Shown here piece by piece: positions 41,497-54,262 of a stretch of DNA of 64,000 nucleotides. This stretch comes from Telmatactis stephensoni (lineage: Eukaryota; Cnidaria; Anthozoa; Actiniaria; Isophelliidae). Under the pieces are notes generated by a model, which was not told where the DNA came from, did no database searches, and worked only from the letters and a program-made list of their open reading frames with translations. The position numbers and the translations under genes were made by a program. The stretch spans positions 1,221,001-1,285,000 of the forward strand of contig JALIZF010001939.1 in NCBI GenBank assembly GCA_029948255.1. The letters are read 5' to 3'. Each line of letters begins with the position of its first letter. Within the stretch, counting starts at the first letter, position 1.

Positions 41497-41707
41497 GCTG
41501 ATGACACACTAGGCAATTATTTTTATATGCCTGAGAGCGAAATTTGATTGCCACCAATCGCCAGCAAATTCAATTGCCAATATACCCAACAGCACACTAG
41601 GTGATTGAATTTTGATTGTCACAGATTGCCAGCAAGTTTGATTGCCAATATCTGATATCAGATATTGGCAATTTTGATTGCTGGTTGTTGCATGTGTGTC
41701 ATCAGCT
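41497..41707. repeat. Foldback MITE with AGCTGATGACACAC ends
   Basis: Left AGCTGATGACACAC; right inverse GTGTGTCATCAGCT. The interior repeats ATTGCCAATAT / AGATTGCCAGCAA words and a perfect palindrome, GATATCAGATATTGGCA with its mirror. Confidence 0.85.
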
Positions 41708-42980
41708 GAAAATAGAAACATTCCTTTATATTGAAAGTGAAAGGGAAGGAATGAACACAGCACAATGTGAATTATCTCGACTAGCAGCACCCCTGTAAAT
41801 TAAGTAATAGCTCCTAGAATGTGTACTTTGGGGGATTAATTTAATCTTGAAAATCTCCTTGTCAATGTCTGTAATGCTGAAGAATATTTTTGTAGAATCA
41901 GGGTGCATAGTTTTAGTCAACTAAGAAGTACAGCAGTAGTAGGTAAACTCAAGAAAAGATATGGAATTAGTAAAATGCATATTTTAGGGGATTAAGGAAT
42001 ATTTTATATAGATCTACGAATTCCAAAATGTCAAATGTTCTTAGTATAGTACAAAATGGAATACTGTCCTGCGTTCTGTAGAAATATTTTGTGGCATGAA
42101 GGTGTGATAATATGGGCAATAACTATGTTTTGCAAGTAATAGTGCGAGATTAGTATTTTGCTACTGCTTTAATAAAGCTGACATGACTGGTGAACTAGGG
42201 ACTAGTCATTCAAAGGGTGATTGGTTATAATCCTGGGTTAAATTGAATAGTTTTTTGAGATTTAGTCCTGGATAAGTCAACAATTGTCTTGCAGACAACT
42301 GGACTCACTGAGGAATTTCAATCAAATTTTGTTGCTGGGTAAGAGTAAGCAAATACCACAGAATTTGCAACAGTGTTACTTGTAACTGAAGCGTCAAAGA
42401 GTACAGACGTAGTATTTCAACTCTCATATAAATTTACTTATCAAGTCACGAGTTTATTGCCCCTTTTATCACATCATGGCCCAGTTGTTTCAAAGCGATT
42501 TAGTACTAACCCAAAATCAAATCTAAGGGATACCATTGGCATTACCCTGCAGGGTTAGCGCTTTTGAACAACGAGGACTATATATATAAATGCTACACAG
42601 TGTAAATATAGTGTCAAAATGTGTTAAATTAGGGTACGCTATTCAGAAATGACAATAAGTAAATAAGTAATAATTATCTCTGAATTTTTATTGTGATCTT
42701 GTGGTTATTAATTTATAAAAGTACAATAATTTATTAGGGATTTAATTATTGTATGTAAATAGTTGTAACACATGTGAGACTTAGATCTTAATCATTCTAG
42801 AGAAGAACAAAGGACCAGTACCACTATTAATTGTATGGCTAGAGTACGACTAGATTTTACACCAGTAAGGAATGGTATGACTTCACCCTACTGGTTTGGT
42901 TATTTACAGCACTGTAACCTTACTGTATTGTATAGAGCATTTTTAGTATGAGTATGAATTAAGCAGACAGCGTGATGATA

Positions 42981-43201
42981 AAGGCGGCAAAATACGAGAC
43001 ACAAAAACCATCAACTTGTTGTGCAACATTGTTGTGTTGCAGGTCTTTGATCGATGTTGCACGTTTTTCACCTCGCAATCTCAATTTTTTGTTGCGTGAA
43101 AAGTTGAGATCGCAAGGTGAAAAAACGCAACAAAAACCTGCAACGCAACAATGTTGCGCAACAAGTTGAGGGTTCTTGTGTCTCGTATTTCGCCGCCTTA
43201 A
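42981..43201. repeat. Foldback MITE with GGCGGC(G)AAATACGAG ends
   Basis: Arms carry ACTTGTTGCGCAACATTGTTG words. TTAA abuts the right end and a degenerate TAAA the left. Likely related to elements at 56549-56725 and 58274-58507. Confidence 0.8.
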
Positions 43202-44861
43202 GTGCCATATTGGTTACAAAAACCAAAGGCACCCCAAGCAATCAGCTAGTGCAGCACCTATTGTATGGGTGCTAAAGCAATGTAAAGCAATAGAATTCAG
43301 CAAGGTCCATGCAGGTTCAAATCCTCATGAAATAGGATTAAAACATTCCAAATTCCTGCCTTGAAAGTGCTTTGCTGAACACCTTGCCATATTTTCAGTC
43401 ATAGAAAACCAGCTCTATCCATACAGTGAGTTCCCTGTCGAGTAATATTTTTACACTCAAGTGCTTGTACTGAGGAATACTCCACAAAACAGTAGAGAAA
43501 TATTCAGCATTGCTTTACTTTGGATGTACAACATTAAGGTTACAAAAGTGTAGCCCTGAAAAAGCCTGTGCTTGTCGTGCCATTCCTTGACTCAAGTAGT
43601 TATGATAAGATGAAAATTAATGCTGGTCAATCGAAATGTGACAGTATAGCTTATCATGTTCACATGAAATCCACTCTCATTTCCAATTCAAGGGCATCAA
43701 AATATTTAGTTGTTTTTCTAAAGTTGTGCTTCAGTACTCTAGTTTAAATACAACCCCTTTATTGAAGTTGTTTGTCCTTTAAAAGGAACTAGGAGGACAA
43801 AGCCTGCTTAATTTTAAAGTTGACCAAAACAATGCACCCAAAGATAACCTTTGAAAGGGTCTTAAATTATTTAATGTACACTGTTATATACAGAATGAAA
43901 TGTGAATCATCAATAAATATTTGTTTTCTAAATGTTTTGTTTTGTTTTGCTTTTTAGTTGATCTCTTGGAAGTAAAATAGAACTGAGGGAAAGTTGAAGT
44001 GTCTGAGTGCATATAGCCTATGAGAAAAAGTTGAGAAAAAATTGGACTCAAGTTTCTCAGACTTTTTAGTGTTGCATGGCTTAATGCATAAATTTCGTCT
44101 AAGTATTTCTAATCATTGCCGTCATCTAACATGTAGCACTGATACTCGTGATCACTCCAGCAGATTTGATAGCTCAGGCAGAAAACTGGACACACATCCC
44201 AGGGGTTAAGCAAGTTCAAGTCCCACTTGAGTCAGAATTTTTTCTCCTCAATTTGTAGGGTATGCACTTGGGCTCTTCAACTTTCCCCTATTTCCCTTTG
44301 ATTCTGTGACACACAGCTTTTAGTAATTTCTTCTAAAAATCAAGCCATAATCACCCCTAGCCACTAATTTGAAAAATGGAAGTGTTTCAAAACGCGGGGT
44401 ATGGTGGTTTAATTAATATTGAATGGTACAAGCTGTCCAAATATCAAATATTTCTCCATATTTTGTTTAGAGAGAGAAACTTAAAAAATGTCAATATGTG
44501 CAAAGAAAAAATAATTTAAAATCCAATCTAAATCTCTTTTAATAATTATTTTGAATACTAACATATTCATTGGTCCAAAAACATTTTAATAACATTTATT
44601 TAAAAAGGTGAATGACATTTTATTTACAAGTCTTTGGATTTAAAGTCCAAGTAGCCAGAACCCAAACTGCTAAATTTGAGCATAGTAACTTTCATTCACT
44701 GCAAAAGCAAACCAATTTTTCTTGAACCATTTATACATTTAATCAAATGGCAGATCTTAAACTCGCCAGAAAGTGGTATCCAAGACATTGAACTTAATCT
44801 GTGAGATTGTGCCTTGGATATTTGTATGGTAAACAGATTAACTACAACCTCGGACACTTTA

Positions 44862-47800
44862 TTACATAAACATGTCGTCATATCCAGGTGGTGGTAGATG
44901 GTCTGGATCAGGTCTAAAGAGATTCAAAATATTTGACGTCAATTTGAATAATAATGGCCTCTGCAGACTATGGAAAATAGTAATTGTTGATAACTAGATG
45001 TGATGGATAACTAAAACTAATCGACAACTAAAATCACTTTGTTCTCAAATTCAAATGAGCCCAGTTTGTTATCAACAGCTACCTTCTTCCAGTGTGTGAA
45101 TTAGTCATCGACAACTAGAGCAGATTTCGTATGAGTGTGAAAACGCAACCGCACGGTCACGGCACGGTTACAGCAAGAATTTCAAATGTTTTTATAGACA
45201 TCACGGCATGACGCGGTCAGTTTCACACTCATACGAAATCTGCTCTAATATATAGTAATCAATAAGGACTGCCCCTTTGCAACATTGTGTCACAGTCTCC
45301 TTCAATGTAGACATCTTTTAAAGGCAGACACACCCCTCGAGTGGGCACCCATCCCTTTAGAATGCATAGTGGCTCTCTGGGGGACTTCCTTCTACCCTGC
45401 CAGTCAGGGCTGCTATAGCCTACTGTCCCTTCTACGTGGTAATGACTGCATCATGCAGGGTTTTTTAAAAATTTTTCAAAACTCTTTTTAAGATGTGCAT
45501 CTGTCAAACACGGACAGTGTTAGAGCTTGTCCTGGCAGTATCAGCTTTAGAACGATTGGAGTGTGTCAAGGCCTTCACAGACTAGGGCACAGTTATTGAT
45601 AACTAATAATTACCCTGAAAATCTGCCTGATCTTGTGTCTCCTCTTGTGCCTCCAGGTGGTACTGGACCAAATGGGTCAAATCTTGCTCCTGGTGGCACA
45701 GAACCCCTATAAATGTGAATCAATGATAATTTTGTATGTAGGCTGAGACATCTTAATATTCAAAAGGTTCCAATTACATTTAGATTAAAAAAGTTGGACA
45801 TAGAGCTGATTGCATACGAGTGCGAAATGGACCATGTCGTGTCATGACCATGTTTAATAGTGCAGTATTGTCTATAAAAACATTTGAATTCCTGCCGTAA
45901 CTGTGCCATGACCTTGCACTGTGATCCGTGCCATGATCACTATGACCGATCACACAATAAATTATTTTCTGCAATCGTAATAACCAAATGAAAACCAAGC
46001 ATAAATTTAATGTGGTTTAACCTGAGTAAGATAATTAATAAACAAAAATCTTTTAATTAGTGTGTGTAGCCTTCATGGCACCACAGATAATCTCTTTAAC
46101 CAAATGTCAGCTCAAGTTACGGTATTCATTTTACTAATGAATGCACAAACTGAAAACATTTTACCTTGGTAATTGCCCAGGTACTGGACCAGATGTACCT
46201 GGAACAGATGGTAAACCACCACCAGATCTAAATGGATCCATTATCATACCTCCGCCACTGAAATTTCACCACAAATATATAATTTTATGTGTTATTACTG
46301 TCTTACTTAGGCTAATGTTCACCACAAGCATTGTTCAGCACCAGTTGTGTCTATTATCCAATTTCCAAGCATTTTTTGCTTTTTAATTAAATCATTTGGA
46401 AGAAATATTTAATCTCTTATACTGATGTAGAACATATAGTAAAATGAGGGTACAATAAAATCATATGTTGTTGTACCATCTGTTTTTGTTGGACAAAGAA
46501 TATTGAATAAACATCATGGTTATGATCTTGGAGGAGATTACTTGCTTACTGCAAGTCTTAACTGCAAATAATACAATCAGATGATTCAGCTGTTCTTAAG
46601 CTATTTGATGTCTGTGTACACTATACGTCCATTCATTGTACCAGCTGTGACATACACATAGTTATTACACAGTCTATCAATGTTGACATTGTGGTCTGAA
46701 CTTATCACATGGCTTAAATTTTTCTAAATACTGCTGGGGCCCGTTTCTCAAAAGACCCGATAACTTTACGCACCCGTTAACCTAAATAAATCGAATAAGT
46801 TAACAGGTCCGTAAAGTTATCGGGTCTTTTGAGAAACGGGCCCCTGGTGCCTATATTGAAGTGTGCTTTACAATATGATTGTATAAACCTAGTGAATTGT
46901 GGCATACACACAACAGTGAAATTATTAGCATATAATATACTGTGCATTACCCAGGATGACCAGGAAATCTGTCTCCATCTCCATAAGGAAACACTCCTGT
47001 AGGTGGTGTCCTAATAAAACCAAACAATATCATGATCAAATTGCCCCCAGGGGGGTAGGGGTGGACTCACTCATAAGAGTGACTGGATGGCACATCTTCG
47101 AGGATGGCCAAGTGGCAAGACCACTGATCTACAAGCTGTGTGCATTCCCAAGTTTGATTCCCAGATGGGATAGCATGTGATTTGAGTTAATTGTTAGTTT
47201 GTTCTCCCCATTGCTTCAACAGTTGCCATTTGTGTGCACAGTACATATAGTTGTAGTAGAAAGTAGTGGTAGCAATTGTGTGTACAGTGTCACCCATTTT
47301 GTGTGCAAGTGCATCATCTCACAAAAAGGATGCAACAGCTAGCATAGAGTAGATTTTGTATGACTGTGAAAACAGCACAGCACTGGTCACAGCACGGTTA
47401 CAGCAGGAATTTTGAATGTTTTTATAGAAAGCATGGCACTGACACAGGTCACGGCATGGCGTGGTTCGTTTCACACTCATACAAAATCTGCTCTAGTCCA
47501 TCAATGTTACATTACCATTCATCTCTAAAATCAGGAGGTCGTCTTGGAGAAACTCGTAGTGGATCACCTTCTACAGTTCTTGGCTGCTGTCTGAAATATC
47601 AGCAATTAAAATCATAAATTCATCTGACCTTTGTGGCTTGATGAAAAATAGAAATAAGAACCTCTCTATTGAAGGGGTCATTATTAAGGAGTCATCAGAG
47701 TTTGGTCATCTCTTGATTATTTTCATTCTATAAATCAAGGATTTTTTACAGCCATATGAAACTTGACTTAAACCCATATAGGGTCAGGGGGTACGAGCAG

Positions 47801-49624
47801 AAGTGATGATACAATCAATGTAATATGATATGATATGCTATTATTACAGTTTGTTACCTTCGCTGTGTTCTGCTACTTTGGGTATCATCTCTAGATCCAT
47901 GGGATTCTGTTCTTCTGCATGTGAACTTATCTATAATATCTTTATTGAGCTTTACTTGTAGATGTTTCAATTGCTTGAAAGTTCTGTCAGATTTAAAAGT
48001 ATGTACATTGTGCAAATAAATAAAGTTGAACACCCTTCAAACTATCTCTTTTAAACAGTTTTTTTGTATAGAAAGACAATGTATATTTGAGGTCAGGCAA
48101 AGGTGTCTGCCTTACCAGGTATGTCTTAGAAAAAACATTGTCTTATTTATGCTTACAAGTATAAGGGGGGTGTAAAATGGCTCCCTAAAAAAAGTCAGTC
48201 TCACAAAATTTTAGTCAAATTTCGAGGGTCTCAAAGTCTCAATAATATTGTTTGCTAAAAACCATCTCAGGATCGAATTTTTAAAACAATGCATATCAAA
48301 AAAATACAAAGCAAAAATATGCCTTGTCCCATGGTCTCACAAAGTCTTGTCTTGACCATCCGACACCCCTAAGTATAAATGGCCCTCATGGCAAAGGATG
48401 GAAACAGATTTCAAAGCTCTTCTGAATTTTACTTAAGTTTTGCGATTTTCTGTATGTGAGAAAATCATTGAAGCGTGCAATGCATCTTGGATGCAAGTGG
48501 GCCTTTAAAATTGGCCTTGTGCACATTCTTAATTTACTGAATTGTAGTCAATTTACATTTTTTTTACAATGTAAAGTTAAAATCTACATACGTGACTACA
48601 ATTCAGAGTCAAGAACAAGCACTGAGGGCCAATTTTAAAACTGGTACTCATTTTTGTACTTGAAGTCAGCTTGCTAATATTGATGTGAATATACAACTAT
48701 AGATATCTTTCAGGATTTCAATTTCCATTTTCATTTGTTCATTCATTTCAATTGAAGACATTAGTGCAAAAACAACATAGGTGAACTGTGATCAAAGAGC
48801 AAATTCTCCTTTGCATTTCTTTATCAACATAGGAGAATTTTACATTAGATCACAGCTCACATGCTGTTTTTGCAGGGACCCCTTGAACTGTCAGCTGTAT
48901 AATCACCTGATTGACACCTTTGGGTCTTCCTTTAGTGTTATGTGGTCAATATGATCATTTCTAATATAATCATCTACATTTAGCATGGTGTCTTGTACTT
49001 TAGATTCATCTTCTTCCTGCAAATAAAACAGGCAGAATAAAGTATGCATATAAAATCGATAATATTAGATTACCTGTCTATAACAGATGTTCTCTAGGTA
49101 TCCCACTGTTCTATCAAGCAATTTTCCAATACTAAATGAATTTTGCTATTGGCGTTATTTCAATTTTTGTAAACATCAAGGGGTTTTTTTAATTTAGATG
49201 AAATACTCCTATAAGCTAACCACTTAATTTAAGCTGAGTCATATTAAATTTTATAGACAACAATATAAGCTTACCATTAAATAAACAGCCAGCATGTTAC
49301 CGAGTTTTAAAGCTTTAAAGAGATAGAAGGGTCCTGTCTTTCCTTGTCGATATTGTAAGGCATAAACATCATGCAAGCGATTCCAATCCGGAGGCAACGT
49401 TTCTCCGAAGTCAAACTCCTCGTCGCTATTTCTCTGAACAAAAAAACACACATGAATTTTCGGACAAATGTAATGTCTTTAATAAATTTAAAAACCTGTT
49501 CTCCACAGCCAACGCATCGAAATCCTTTTTCTATCAAGCAAGCATGGATTGCAAGCGTAAGAGCATCGTAATTATCTCTTAATCTGGACAAACGCAGCAA
49601 ACTTTTTATTTTTCCTTCCGCCAT
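44862..49624 (-). CDS. PSMF1: Proteasome inhibitor PI31 subunit
   Basis: Nine exons, 5' to 3': 49624-49496, 49433-49275, 49016-48907, 47983-47858, 47590-47516, 47010-46951, 46257-46165, 45706-45614, 44913-44862; 897 nt, 298 aa (human 271). PI31 binds the 20S proteasome and FBXO7 and affects proteasome assembly and transport. The N-terminal FP domain spans about residues 1-140 (DNYDALTLAIHACLIEKGF, PPDWN, YALQYRQG, LNVDDYI). The C-terminal half is rich in Pro, Gly and Arg, with DPLRVSPRRPP, GGGMIMDPFRSGG, PPGARFDPFGP and the diagnostic ending DPDHLPPPGYDDMFM. Phases agree at all junctions. It starts 267 bp from the divergently transcribed coiled-coil gene. Confidence 0.95.
44965..45260 (+). 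repeat. Interspersed repeat (occupied copy) split by a family A MITE
   Basis: Same repeat as 16896-17040. Here the stretch CAACTA/ATAGTAATCAATAA is interrupted by the element at 45116-45247. Confidence 0.75.
45116..45247. repeat. TA-flanked foldback MITE, family A, with empty-site comparison
   Basis: Ends GAGCAGATTTCGTATGAGTG / CACTCATACGAAATCTGCTC are essentially perfect. TA lies on both sides. The homologous copy at about 17026 is unoccupied. Confidence 0.92.
45801..45935. repeat. Family A MITE, right end decayed, PSMF1 intron 7
   Basis: Left GAGCTGATTGCATACGAGTG and core TCTATAAAAACATTTGAATT are recognisable. Confidence 0.75.
46736..46844. repeat. Near-perfect palindromic element, PSMF1 intron 6
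   Basis: 109 bp. Left GGGGCCCGTTTCTCAAAAGA; right inverse TCTTTTGAGAAACGGGCCCC. Arms of about 40 bp. Decayed relatives appear near 24803 (CTCAAAAGACCCAATAAC) and 31806 (GTTATTGGGTCCTTTGAG). Confidence 0.9.
47345..47495. repeat. TA-flanked foldback MITE, family A, beside a PSMF1 splice site
   Basis: Lies in intron 5 and ends 20 bp from the exon 5 donor (exon 5 is 47590-47516). Confidence 0.88.
48758..48884. repeat. Foldback MITE, PSMF1 intron 3 (sister of 24181-24307)
   Basis: Ends with TTTTTGCAGGGACCCCTT. The arms carry GGTGAACTGTGATCAA and the inverse-like GATCACAGCTCAC. Ends 22 bp from exon 3. Confidence 0.8.
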
Positions 49625-49891
49625 TTTGGTTTCTTGGAAAGTGTTTTGGTGCCCGCGAGACCTGTGGTCAGTGATTGTTTTCAGCGCGCGCGCGTCGCGT
49701 TCAAAAAAGCGCGGGAAAAATTTTCGTCGCTTTTTTGGACAAGAATGTATGTGTTTTGTCACTCTCTGATTCATTTCTTTGAATTTTATCAGAGATTTTT
49801 CAGCCAAAAAATGCGACTTTTGCCGTCTCACAAACGTGAATCCGCTATATCTTATTTCTATGAAAAGTAGTTATACGAAATCATCATAAAA
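49625..49891. promoter_or_regulatory. Bidirectional promoter, PSMF1 / CCDC73-like gene
   Basis: 267 bp between the two start codons. Contains a GCGCGCGCGCG tract and, at 49711-49718, GCGGGAAA, the exact complement of the E2F consensus TTTCCCGC. No TATA box is seen. Both transcripts must start within this interval. Confidence 0.65.
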
Positions 49892-52800
49892 ATGTCTAAA
49901 ACCGAAGAGAAAAGTGATGAAAAAATCGATAAGCTTACTGATCAGCAAAGTGGTGCTTGTTGTGACAACAAAAATAAAGAAGACGTAAAAGAAATTTCTG
50001 AAGCGACGGAAAATGAAAGAAACGAAACAGAAAATTCCGAGCATAACACTTGCGGCCAAGAGGTAATGTCGATATGAATTGGTTGCAATATTGCAATGTC
50101 TTTCAATGTAAAATTTGATGACTTTCGTTTTAGATGGATCAAGATTTTGTAAGCTTTATAAATGCAAATGATGGTACGAATGAGACGTTCTCTAGTCAAA
50201 CCAATGAAGAGCAACCAAGTAATCTTCAAGAAGAAAAAGAAAACTCTACTATCGATGAGTTGGCCAGAAAATTCAGAAATGGCTTTTTTGAGGTAAGCCA
50301 TTTTTCTTGCTCAAACAAGACCACTGATGTTCATGTAATGCTTACTTTGTATCAGTATTTAACCCACTGCCAAATCAATGGACACTTAACCATGAAACAG
50401 ATCTGATCCTTTTTGGTGCTTTTAACTTATTCAACAGGTTGTGGAAGAGTTAAAGTTAAGACGAGTAAGTACATGTAAGGTCACTGGGAATCGAACTCGG
50501 AACTGTGCCATCCGATGCCATCCTTCTTGCTCTTTGCATCATTTCTTACTAAATAATGTGTTAGTGATCTTTTAGTATGATTTTTATTATTACTTTTAGA
50601 CTCTTGAAAGAGAAAATGAAGAAAGAATCACTGCATTGATGACAGAAAAGAATGAAATCCATCGTCAATGGGTAAGCAAATTGGCCAACTTCCGGTAAAA
50701 ATCATTTTCCACCCTTTTCGACAAACGTAACGCCCTTACATTGGTGGCGCGGGGGGGGAGGGGGGGGGGGGAAGGGAGGGGGATGGTTCGAAACATTTAG
50801 GTGTGACTAGGTCTTGTAACCTTTTTATCTCCAGGAAGAAGAAGTTTCTAAAAATAATACACTAAAAGATGTGTATGAGAAACGTGAGATGGATGTCGTA
50901 AAGGAGGTATTATTCCATATACGATTTTCTTAGATTATAATTTTAAGGACGTTCATGGGCATTGTTTCTGCGCATTTCGTCTGCGCATTTCTTAAATTGT
51001 CGAAATTCCTTGGAAAAGTTTTTATTTCTATAATACTATGTAGAAACATTAGAAAATGATGAAAAACAACATTTTTCTTGCGTTTTTTCCAAATATTTGT
51101 TTCTGAAGTGGTTGAATTGTGGCGTCACGCTATCACGTACAGACGTCATCAAGCATGCGCTCAGAAAGAGGCATTTTGCCGAAATTTATTTATTATTTGT
51201 CGAAATCAAAAGCCGATTTATTATGATTTTTGTGTATAAAATGCATAAAAAGTATACTTATATCTTTTTAATTTTTTTTGCGCTCAGACGTTTTGTAGAA
51301 AGCGAAAAACGTAAGGCGTGACATACAAAGAACAACGTCACGCAACTGTCACGATTGCCATCGAAAGACATTTGATTAGCTCGTATCTCAAAAACGAAGT
51401 CGGTGACCCCGATTTTTTATTTTGTTTTCTGGAAACTACTTTATTATATCTATCTTACAGGAAAAATAAAAGAAATCTGTCTAGTGAATCAATTCGAAAT
51501 TAGCATATTTTGTACATAATTGGAATAGAATTTCGCGTAATTTGGAGCCTACAAGTCCGTACATTTAGCCCAACGGCATCTCATGATTCAAATTTTCTAC
51601 GCAAAAATTAATCGCTAATCAATCATTTGGTCTATCGCTAGAATTTTGTTAGGTATGGGGCCAATTAAATTATTTTTCAGGAAAATATAGCTCCTTTTCG
51701 GCAGCTTTCCATTTCTGCATCATTCGTGTGTTTTGACCGCAAATAGGGTAAACTTCGAAGAACTGTGGCGGGCTAAACGAATTCGGTGACCCCCATTGTT
51801 TATTTGCTTGTTTTACTTCTTATATGTTTTTTCTTTCATCATGCAAAATTTTAAAAATTCTGTCTAGAGGATCTTTTGCCCATGAACGTCCTTAAATTAA
51901 GATTGTTTTGTTTTGCTCCTCAGGTATTTGTTCAAATGTGTGTTTGTGTTTGTTTCAGCTGGAAGAAAAGTTGCAGCAACACGAAACAGACAAGGTAACT
52001 TTTATTAGTATCCACCAACTTGTGGTCTATCACAAATCCTGCATTCCGATTGGCTACTCTACTAGGGGGCTATTCGTGATAGACCATGGTTAAGAAAAGC
52101 GCCGGTTTAGAAAAGAAAACTAATGGCGGCTGAATCGCGATTTGCAGAAGTGTCAGACAAGTATTTGACCTACAAGTTTGGTGAAGACCAAAACAATTAG
52201 ACCTCTCATCCTCACAGGCCACAGGTCAAGTAGTAGTTGTTAGTCAAGAAGCAGTGCACACAGATGATGTAACAAACACTGCTATATACTTTTAGTTTTC
52301 ATATTTTTCAAATTGACAATCTTATTTTTTGTTCTTTTTGCAAGGCCCAATATGACCTTACAGAGCAATGTAGTGCTAAGGAAATGAGCCAACTCAAGGA
52401 TGAAATAAGAGCATTACACGTAAGCTTCACGTTGCTATCAGTTAATTTCTTTGGGTTGAAAACTAAATGTGTTTTTTTTTTCTTCTATGTGTAGTTAGCC
52501 AAGTATAACGTCGAGAAAAGAGCCAGCGAGCTAGTGAGTATTGACCAGTTTCAAAATTACTCGATAACGAGGCTAATGTGGATAAAACAAAAGAAATGCT
52601 GGTCATGGCTGGCTGGTTTCTTTTGTTTAGTCATGTTAGTCTCGATGTCAAGTAAATTTTGAAAGTGGTCTGTACCAGTCATCTCTATTGGGTCCTATTG
52701 CGCCATTGGGAAACAAAGGGATTATGTTATCATTGTTATCATCAACATAATCCATACAAATCAACCAATAGCACTGATCATGTTGCTGTGCTTACCCTGT

Positions 52801-54223
52801 AATATCACATCACACACTGACAAAATACCTTACCTTGCCACTGAAGGTTTTTTAGCTTGTTTTGAGTTCTTCTCATCCAATGTCGAATTTCAACCCAAAA
52901 CTTGATGATATCGGAAAAACGAGATTACCGTCGGTGTAGGGATTATCAATTTCATCACGATCATCATCATCATCATCATCATCATCACCATCTTTTGGCA
53001 CTGATTATGAAATGGTTACCAGTTTATGGTTACAATTACAGGAAAGAGAGCTTCAGCTTCAAGTTACAGCACGAGAAAATCACGTGAAGCATCTTACAGA
53101 AGTAGAGAAGAGCTATCGTGAAGCATTCAAACAGTCCAATGAGGTGTTTGATTTGCTGGATCAAGTAGAGAGAAATGGTAAATTTTATGCAATATATTAA
53201 CCTTTTAATAGAAGGGACGCTACGAGGCTCAAATACTAAGGACGCATACAATGTATGCGCTCTGCTTGGTCCTGGAAGAATTGCTCTACACATTGCATGA
53301 CTATATTTTCTATACTCCCTCCAAAGAGGTCAACATGTTTTATTGATTTTGTGCATTATATAGTTGCAGCAGCTGGCCGACTTCATAGGAAACTCGCCTA
53401 CAATAACGAGCATCAAAAATGCCAGCTAACTTCGTACAAGCAAAATCTGGAGGCCAAACAGCAGGAATTAGCACAAATAAAAGTCGTTGTTGAGAATCAG
53501 AAAGCATTGTTATCAAGTGCGGATAACACTCGTAGATCGAAGGAGAATAATGAAAAGGAATTGAGAATGGTAGGTTTTAAATCTTCCTTTTGTATGCGTA
53601 CAGCATTGTGCCCTTTAGTCTGGGTAGCGAGCCCTAGGAAAGGGGAGAGGGGTGGGGAGGGATGGGGGGGGGGGGGGGGGGGGTTTGGGGAAATGAAGCG
53701 AGTGGTTTTTAAGTCGTGGTTTCCACGGACACGATCAAGTCTGTAACTGTTCCGAATCATTTCGTACCAGTTATGCGCTCGCAGATCATCTAATTTTGCA
53801 GTAGGAGGAAGCAAATTGTTCCACAGATCGTGATCGCAAAGCGTTTCCATCCGCATGTGCAGGATGTTATTAACTACAGAACGTCAAAATATACTCATTC
53901 AACTTCTTTTTCAACAAGCAAACAGAACTTTGCCGCCAGCTTGAAAATCTCCTTAAAGAGGCAAGAGCCGAAAATAAGGTAAGAGACCAAGGGTCACTTA
54001 GTAATGTATAAACATTATCACCAAGGCAGGAAGGGTGGACCGGAAGAATCTTTCTTGGTATAAACTGGTATAAACCTTTTACTTTTGCACAGCAGTGAAA
54101 CTTAGGGACGGACCATTAGAAAAGTGATGGGGGGTGGGGGTGGGGCAAAAGGCAAAAAAAAAATTTCCAATAAAAATTTTGAAAATACATCTGTCGGGAC
54201 ATTTTTAAAAACCAATCCCAAAC

Positions 54224-54262
<39 letters not shown>

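Larger units (their letters stand above)
40072..44861. other. Spacer: PTP4A 3' UTR, repeats, PSMF1 3' flank
   Basis: No coding exon seen in 4.8 kb. AATAAA occurs at about 41190 and 42174 as possible poly(A) signals for PTP4A. Foldback elements lie at 41497-41707 and 42981-43201. Confidence 0.6.

Noticed and set aside
49307..49831. 174-codon minus-strand ORF over the PSMF1 start
   Set aside because: Its middle is PSMF1 exon 1 read in frame, but it begins upstream in the shared promoter, reads through the intron and enters exon 2 out of frame; the ATG at 49624 fits the family.
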